Shown: positions 14,740 through 21,031 of the stretch, piece by piece
Numbering within the stretch: the stretch's first letter is position 1
Layout of the letters: each line of letters opens with the position of its first letter
NCBI GenBank assembly: GCA_035399245.1
Contig: DAOPIR010000025.1
Location: forward strand, 1 to 21,031
Reading direction: 5' to 3'
Source of the DNA: CAXXOK01 sp035399245
GTDB lineage: Bacteria; Bacillota; Clostridia; Christensenellales; Aristaeellaceae
Length of the DNA stretch: 21,031 bases
The notes under the pieces: model-generated
Seen by the model: only the letters and a program-made list of their open reading frames with translations
Told to the model about the DNA's origin: nothing
The model's database searches: none
Made by a program: the position numbers and the translations under genes

Positions 14740-14793
14740 ATTGATCTTAGACACAAGCGTCGGCAAACGATGCGGCGCGGTGCTAAGATCAGT
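14740..14793 (+). ncRNA. Unassigned leader hairpin upstream of yerC
   Basis: TGATCTTAG (14742-14750) pairs perfectly with CTAAGATCA (14783-14791). One G-U and one A-U pair extend the stem outward, and CAC/GTG (14752-14754 with 14780-14782) extends it inward past a bulged A. Inside lies a second small stem (GCGTC with GATGC) enclosing GGCAAAC. No T-tract follows, so it is not a terminator. It lies fully within the predicted yerC leader, about 40 bases from the ribosome site. I recognise no riboswitch class. Confidence 0.5.
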
Positions 14794-14835
14794 TGATGTT
14801 ATGCCCTTACGGCAAAATAGCTCGGAGGTCAAACT

Positions 14836-15132
14836 ATGTTCACGCCGCGCCTGAAAAACGAGCAAACCGATCTGCTGATGAAAGCACTGCTCACCCTTCA
14901 TTCTACGGAGGACGCATACCGGTTTTGCGAGGATGTGATGACCATCAAGGAGCTGGACAGCATTGCGCAGCGTTTGGAAGTTGCCGTAATGCTAGACCGC
15001 AAGGCAACCTATCAGGAAATTGCAGCGAAAACAGGCGCAAGCACCGCCACCATCAGCCGCGTCAACCGCTCGCTGCACTATGGTGCTGATGGCTATAATT
15101 TTGTGCTTGCCCGGCTGGACGAAGAAGTTTAG
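14836..15132 (+). CDS. yerC: YerC/YecD family TrpR-related DNA-binding protein
   Basis: The 98-residue product belongs to the YerC/YecD family, relatives of the Trp repressor. It has the two-part layout of that fold: a dimerising helical half (LKNEQTDLLMKALLTLHSTE, then DAYRFCEDVMTIKELDSIAQ) and a helix-turn-helix (TYQEIAAKTGASTATISRVN, about 58-77) followed by RSLHYGADGYNFVL. The length is normal for the family. It lacks evidence for tryptophan binding, and its target genes are unknown. GGAGG lies eight bases before the start. The stop is 9 bases before pcrA, the same yerC-pcrA-ligA neighbourhood seen in Bacillus. The long structured leader leaves room for autoregulation. Confidence 0.92.
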   Translation: MFTPRLKNEQTDLLMKALLTLHSTEDAYRFCEDVMTIKELDSIAQRLEVAVMLDRKATYQEIAAKTGASTATISRVNRSLHYGADGYNFVLARLDEEV

Positions 15133-15141
15133 AGGTAACGG

Positions 15142-17445
<2,304 letters not shown>

Positions 17446-17464
17446 TTCCATTCGCACCATTCAG

Positions 17465-17488
17465 GGACGCTTTACAGCGTCCTTTTTT
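17465..17488 (+). terminator. Terminator-like hairpin between pcrA and ligA
   Basis: GGACGC (17465-17470) and GCGTCC (17477-17482) enclose TTTACA and are followed by six T residues. A further A-T and G-T pair can extend the stem. It lies 20 bases after the pcrA stop and only 18 bases before the ligA start codon, so ligA transcription must come by readthrough or from a promoter upstream of the hairpin. Confidence 0.85.
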
Positions 17489-17506
17489 AAGAAGGAGAAA
17501 GCCGCC

Positions 17507-19570
17507 ATGGCCGAGCCGAAAAACCGCATGGATGCGCTGATTGAAGAGCTTAACGCCGCCAGTAAAACCTATTATAACGGCGAGCAGAGCGGCATGAGCG
17601 ACGCGCAATGGGATCGCCTGTATGACGAGCTCAAACAGCTGGAGCGGAACACCGGTATCCAGCGCGAGGATTCCCCCACCCGCCGCGTCGGCGCGGAACC
17701 GCTGAAGGCGTTTAAGCCGCACCGCCATTTGAACCGGCTGTGGAGCATGGATAAGGTGCAGAGCAAGGATGACCTGCACACATGGCTTACCCGCACCGTA
17801 AAGCTGTATGCGCAGTATCGGGAGCAGTATCCGTCGCTGCCGCCAATATCCTATGGCGTAGAATATAAGCTGGATGGGCTGACCATCAACCTGACCTATA
17901 AAAACGGCATTCTGGTGCAGGCCGCCACCCGCGGCAACGGCGAGGTGGGCGAAGGCATCCTGCCGCAGGCCCGCACCATCCGCACTGTGCCGCTTGCCAT
18001 CCCCTACAAGGGTCTGCTCGAGGTGCAGGGCGAATGCATCATGCGGCTGAGCACGCTGGAAGCGTACAACAAAACCGCCGATGAACCGCTGAAAAACGCA
18101 CGCAACGCCGCCGCGGGCGCGATCCGCAATCTGGATCCCGGCATAACCGCCGCGCGGAAGCTGGATGCGTTTTTCTACCAGATCGGCACCATCGAAAACC
18201 CGCCGTACACCGATCATCCGGGCATGATCGCCTTTTTGCGCGATAACGGCTTTCCCACCATCCCGCTGAGTATTGTTTCCTCCGCCAAGGCGCTGGAACA
18301 GGCCGTGGACGCAATCGAGGAGCAGCGCGAAACGCTGGATTTTCTCATTGACGGCGCGGTGATCAAGGTATGCGATCTGCACACGCGCGAGCTGATGGGC
18401 AACACCGAAAAATTTCCACGCTGGGCGGTAGCCTATAAGTTCGCCGCCGAGGAGGACATCACCACACTGCTGAAAGTCACGTGGCAGCTGGGACGAACCG
18501 GCAAGCTGACCCCGCTGGCCGACCTGACGCCGGTGGATATCGGCGGCGTGACCGTGCAGCACGCGACGCTGAACAATTACGGCGATATCCAACGCAAAAA
18601 GCTCACCGTCGGCTGCAAGGTGTGGATTCGCCGCAGCAACGATGTCATCCCCGAGGTGATGGGCCGCGTAGGCGAAACGGAGGCCGGCGAGCGGGAAATC
18701 CTTCCGCCCACGCACTGCCCCGCCTGCGGTATGCCGCTTACCCAGCGCGGTGCGCACCTGTTCTGTATGAACCGCAAAAGCTGCAAGCCGCAGGCCGTGG
18801 CCCGCCTGGCGCACTTTGCCGGACGGAATGCCATGGATATCGAAGGCTTTTCCGAAAAAACCGCCGACCAGCTCTACGATCAGCTGGGTGTCCGCGATCC
18901 CGCCGATCTCTATTTACTGACAGCTGAGGCCGTGCTGCCGCTGGAGGGCTTCCAGCAAAAGCGCGCCGAAAACCTGATCAGCGCACTGCAGGAAAGCAAA
19001 CACTGCGTGCTGGACGCATTCCTGTTCGGCCTGGGCATCCCCAATGTCGGACGGAAAACCGCGCGCGACCTGGCCGATACCTTCGGGTCGCTGGATAAGC
19101 TGACCGATGCCACCGAGGAGCAGCTGATCGCCATCCCCGACGTCGGCGCGATCGTCACCGCCAGTATTCTGGAGTTTTTCTCCTTTGCCGAAAACCGCGA
19201 GATGATCCGCCGCCTGCTGGATGCCGGCGTGACGCCCGTATATGAGCGCAATGTCGCATCCGACAATCTGCTGCACCAAACGGTGGTCATTACCGGCACG
19301 CTGCCCACGCTGTCGCGGCAGGAAGCCGAAGCCCTGGTGGCCAGGCATGGCGGGCATGCCGCATCCTCCGTGAGCAAAAAGACCGCTTTCGTGGTCGCGG
19401 GCGAAAAGGCGGGCAGCAAGCTGCAAAAGGCGCAGGCACTGGGCATTCCGGTGCTGACCGAAGCGGAATTCCTGCAAAAAATCAGCAACGGAGCCGATGC
19501 GCAGCCTAAGCAAGACGCGGGCGATGACTATTCGTCGCAAGTAAACCTGGAAGATTTTATAGATTTTTGA
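17507..19570 (+). CDS. ligA: NAD-dependent DNA ligase LigA
   Basis: LigA seals nicks in DNA using NAD and is essential for replication. The 687-residue product has domain Ia (1-70), the adenylation domain with the KLDG motif (catalytic K121), EVQGE (172-176), FPRWAVAYKF (303-312), and the OB-fold with LGRTGKLTPLADLTPV and NDVIPEV. The Cys4 zinc finger uses C404, C407, C420 and C426. A helix-hairpin-helix region follows (for example FGLGIPNVGRKTARDLADTF), then a BRCT domain at about 590-665. It departs from the commonest consensus: TRGNGEVGEGILPQARTI replaces TRGDGxxGEDVTxNxRTI, and RSND replaces xAGD before VIPEV. This subtype occurs in Clostridia, so I regard it as active. GAAGGAG lies nine bases upstream. 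Confidence 0.95.
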   Translation: MAEPKNRMDALIEELNAASKTYYNGEQSGMSDAQWDRLYDELKQLERNTGIQREDSPTRRVGAEPLKAFKPHRHLNRLWSMDKVQSKDDLHTWLTRTVKLYAQYREQYPSLPPISYGVEYKLDGLTINLTYKNGILVQAATRGNGEVGEGILPQARTIRTVPLAIPYKGLLEVQGECIMRLSTLEAYNKTADEPLKNARNAAAGAIRNLDPGITAARKLDAFFYQIGTIENPPYTDHPGMIAFLRDNGFPTIPLSIVSSAKALEQAVDAIEEQRETLDFLIDGAVIKVCDLHTRELMGNTEKFPRWAVAYKFAAEEDITTLLKVTWQLGRTGKLTPLADLTPVDIGGVTVQHATLNNYGDIQRKKLTVGCKVWIRRSNDVIPEVMGRVGETEAGEREILPPTHCPACGMPLTQRGAHLFCMNRKSCKPQAVARLAHFAGRNAMDIEGFSEKTADQLYDQLGVRDPADLYLLTAEAVLPLEGFQQKRAENLISALQESKHCVLDAFLFGLGIPNVGRKTARDLADTFGSLDKLTDATEEQLIAIPDVGAIVTASILEFFSFAENREMIRRLLDAGVTPVYERNVASDNLLHQTVVITGTLPTLSRQEAEALVARHGGHAASSVSKKTAFVVAGEKAGSKLQKAQALGIPVLTEAEFLQKISNGADAQPKQDAGDDYSSQVNLEDFIDF

Positions 19571-19674
19571 GTATTACACTCTTTCCCCCAATAAATCCAC
19601 GACCGATGATAACCGTTCTACAGCAGTATGGCATCGTCTGCAATCAGCACCGACCTCAATAAGGAGGGTTTCGC

Positions 19675-20460
19675 ATGCGATTTCTTTCAAAAACGCTGTT
19701 CCGGAAATTGTGCGTTTTGCTTGGGTTTGTCGGCATGGTCATCGTCAACTGGATGGCCGTCGTCGGAAAAATCAACGGTATTACGACCGCTGCCGTATCC
19801 GACAATCATCTTACGATGTTCACACCCAAAGGCTATACCTTCTCTATTTGGGGCGTGATCTACCTGTTCCTGTTCATCTATGTGCTGTTTCAGCTGTTTG
19901 CCAAAGACGGTAATAACGACGGCCCTCAGGTAAAAATCGCGTTTTGGTTTGTGCTGTCGTGTATCGTAAACGCCGGCTGGCTTTTTGCCTGGCATTACGA
20001 CAGCATACTCCTGTCATTTCTCATAATGGGCCTGTTGCTGTACTGCCTGCTGCATATCATGCTGCTGATTGAAAAGCGCGACCCCGCTTCGGGCGGTACC
20101 CTGAGCCTGGAAATCCCGTTTGGCCTTTACGGCGGATGGATTACCGTGGCCACCGCCGCCAATCTCTCGGCGCTGCTGATGGACGTAGGCTGGGCGGAGC
20201 TTGGCCTGTCCGAGTTTGTGCTGGTCATCATACTGCTGGTCGTTTCGGTGGTCGCCGCCGTTGCCATCGCGGGCGAAACGCGCAATATTGCCTATCCGAT
20301 CGCCGTAATCTGGGGCTTGTTCGGCATTTTCTCCCGCTATTTCTCCGCTTTCCAGTGGGATATGCAAAGCCAGGCCATGTGGATTGTGCTTGCCATCTGT
20401 CTGGGCGTGCTGATTCTGACCATCCGTTGGCTCGTTCTCATCATCCATAAAGTCATGTAA
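19675..20460 (+). CDS. TspO/MBR-related membrane protein (tryptophan-rich sensory protein family)
   Basis: The 261-residue product is an integral membrane protein with about seven hydrophobic segments (near 12-33, 55-77, 86-106, 110-132, 152-170, 180-200 and 206-256). The signature blocks FTPKGYTFSIWGVIYLFLFI (49-68), CIVNAGWLFAWHYDS (96-110) and PFGLYGGWITVATAANLSAL (148-167) match the longer branch of TspO/MBR-like proteins in Firmicutes. TspO proteins bind tetrapyrroles and related ligands, but the role of this longer branch is not established. The start at 19675 has a strong AAGGAGG seven bases upstream. The 104-base gap after ligA shows only a weak promoter candidate (TTGAGT at the ligA stop, then AATAAA), so it may be transcribed with ligA. 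It is followed by a bidirectional terminator. Confidence 0.82.
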   Translation: MRFLSKTLFRKLCVLLGFVGMVIVNWMAVVGKINGITTAAVSDNHLTMFTPKGYTFSIWGVIYLFLFIYVLFQLFAKDGNNDGPQVKIAFWFVLSCIVNAGWLFAWHYDSILLSFLIMGLLLYCLLHIMLLIEKRDPASGGTLSLEIPFGLYGGWITVATAANLSALLMDVGWAELGLSEFVLVIILLVVSVVAAVAIAGETRNIAYPIAVIWGLFGIFSRYFSAFQWDMQSQAMWIVLAICLGVLILTIRWLVLIIHKVM

Positions 20461-20471
20461 TCCCGCCCATA

Positions 20472-20513
20472 GCAAAAGCCGCCGCAGCCATCATCGGCTG
20501 CGGCGGCTTTTGC
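20472..20513. terminator. Bidirectional terminator between convergent genes
   Basis: GCAAAAGCCGCCGCAGCC (20472-20489) pairs perfectly with its complement at 20496-20513 across the loop ATCATC, giving an 18-bp stem. The AAAA/TTTT ends of the arms supply a U-run in the transcript from either strand. It lies 11 bases after the plus-strand gene and 12 bases after the minus-strand gene's stop. Confidence 0.88.
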
Positions 20514-20525
20514 TGCAATATGCGC

Positions 20526-21031
20526 TCATTCCTGCACCGCATACGTCGTATAATCGCCGTCGATGCCAAGCAGCGTAACATGCAGCTGTTCGTCAATCAG
20601 ATAGGTCAGCTTCACCGTCGCCACGGGCGCGGCATACGGCATAAAGGCACGGGTGCTGCGGAAGGTAACGACCACCGTGCCCGCGGCCGTGCCGCTGAAT
20701 ATCCAGGTATAGATCCCGTTTTCGGCCGTCTTTGCATTCCCCGCGACAGTGTATTGGCTATCCGGCGTCAGCAGCCCGTCCCCATCCGTATCTGCCGACC
20801 ACCAGTATCCGTTGGCGGCATCCTGCCACAGGCAGACCACCGCTTTGTCCGGCATATACTGCTCGGGCAGCCCGTCGGTTGCCAGCAGAGTCAGATTTTG
20901 CTCCGCGTTTACCGCAAAGTAAAGCGTAACCGCTGGATCATCGGGATCGTCCTCCCAGCTGCGGGTGTAGGTGAATGTGACGCTTGCCTCCCCTTCCCAT
21001 TCGGAGATCCACTGCACGGTGGCCGAGAGAC
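20526..21031 (-). CDS. Protein with two tandem chagasin-like (I42 inhibitor) domains, N-terminus outside window
   Basis: The frame stays open to the right edge, so about 168 C-terminal codons are visible and the true start is outside. A GTG at 21017 is not needed as a start. The visible part contains the end of one domain (GEASVTFTYTRSWEDDP) and one almost complete domain (DKAVVCLWQDAANGYWWSAD, then GIYTWIFSGTAAGTVVVTFR, then STRAF). These match the two binding-loop regions of I42 chagasin-type cysteine protease inhibitors, NPTTGYxW and RPWE, in degenerate form. I42 proteins inhibit papain-like proteases. The loops are altered here (ANGYWW, RSTRAF), so inhibitory activity is uncertain. It is probably secreted, but the signal peptide cannot be seen. 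Confidence 0.55.
   Translation of the reverse strand, partial: LSATVQWISEWEGEASVTFTYTRSWEDDPDDPAVTLYFAVNAEQNLTLLATDGLPEQYMPDKAVVCLWQDAANGYWWSADTDGDGLLTPDSQYTVAGNAKTAENGIYTWIFSGTAAGTVVVTFRSTRAFMPYAAPVATVKLTYLIDEQLHVTLLGIDGDYTTYAVQE

Noticed and set aside
19567..19602. TTGAGT plus AATAAA as a promoter for the TspO-like gene, and GAGT/ACTC as a ligA terminator
   Set aside because: The -10 is poor, and the stem is only 4 bp with no U-tract. Neither reaches the level of the other sites in the window.

Overview
The window looks like a chromosomal segment of a moderately GC-rich, low-GC-lineage Gram-positive (Firmicutes, class Clostridia). The gene orders asp23-amaP-DUF2273-nusB-(Kae1-like)-folD-xseA-xseB-ispA and yerC-pcrA-ligA are typical of that class, and the many secreted proteins of the DUF6273, CapA, SH3b and MBL types suggest a gut or rumen lineage such as Christensenellales. 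That placement is inferred from gene content only, not from a database search. No CRISPR array, tRNA, rRNA, insertion sequence, phage gene or attachment site was seen, and no stretch longer than about 230 bases lacks a gene.

Layout. (1) 1-6102, minus strand: one tightly packed housekeeping operon read from a near-consensus promoter at about 6100. It encodes the Asp23/AmaP/DUF2273 envelope-stress complex, NusB, a TsaD/Kae1 paralogue, FolD, both exonuclease VII subunits and a polyprenyl diphosphate synthase cut off by the left edge. Several junctions are 1-4 base stop/start overlaps, so translation is probably coupled. (2) 6180-14696: an accessory block in which every gene except rplS encodes an exported protein. 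It holds an internalin-like LRR protein, a three-domain lipoprotein (discoidin-like, PIG-L deacetylase, NAGPA phosphodiester glycosidase) co-transcribed with a DUF6273 protein, a divergent CapA-type protein, a two-SH3b protein, a small secreted protein, and a secreted ComEC-like MBL hydrolase. rplS (ribosomal protein L19) sits inside this block with its own promoter, leader and terminator, away from its usual rpsP-rimM-trmD partners. (3) 14693-19570: yerC, pcrA and ligA, a DNA replication/repair block whose promoter is followed by a long unassigned leader hairpin. (4) 19675-21031: a TspO/MBR-like membrane protein, a perfect 18-bp bidirectional terminator, and the C-terminal part of a protein with two chagasin-like (I42 inhibitor) domains, cut by the right edge.

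How it may work together. The accessory block looks like a cell-surface or exopolysaccharide-handling module: a deacetylase and a phosphodiester glycosidase fused in one lipoprotein, a CapA-like metallophosphoesterase-fold protein, and wall-binding SH3b domains. Its central divergent promoter carries two copies of an 11-bp GC-rich palindromic element spaced 21 bp apart that bracket the capA -35 hexamer, which is the clearest sign of dedicated regulation. The surface-glycan role is inferred from the families; no substrate is identified by the sequence.
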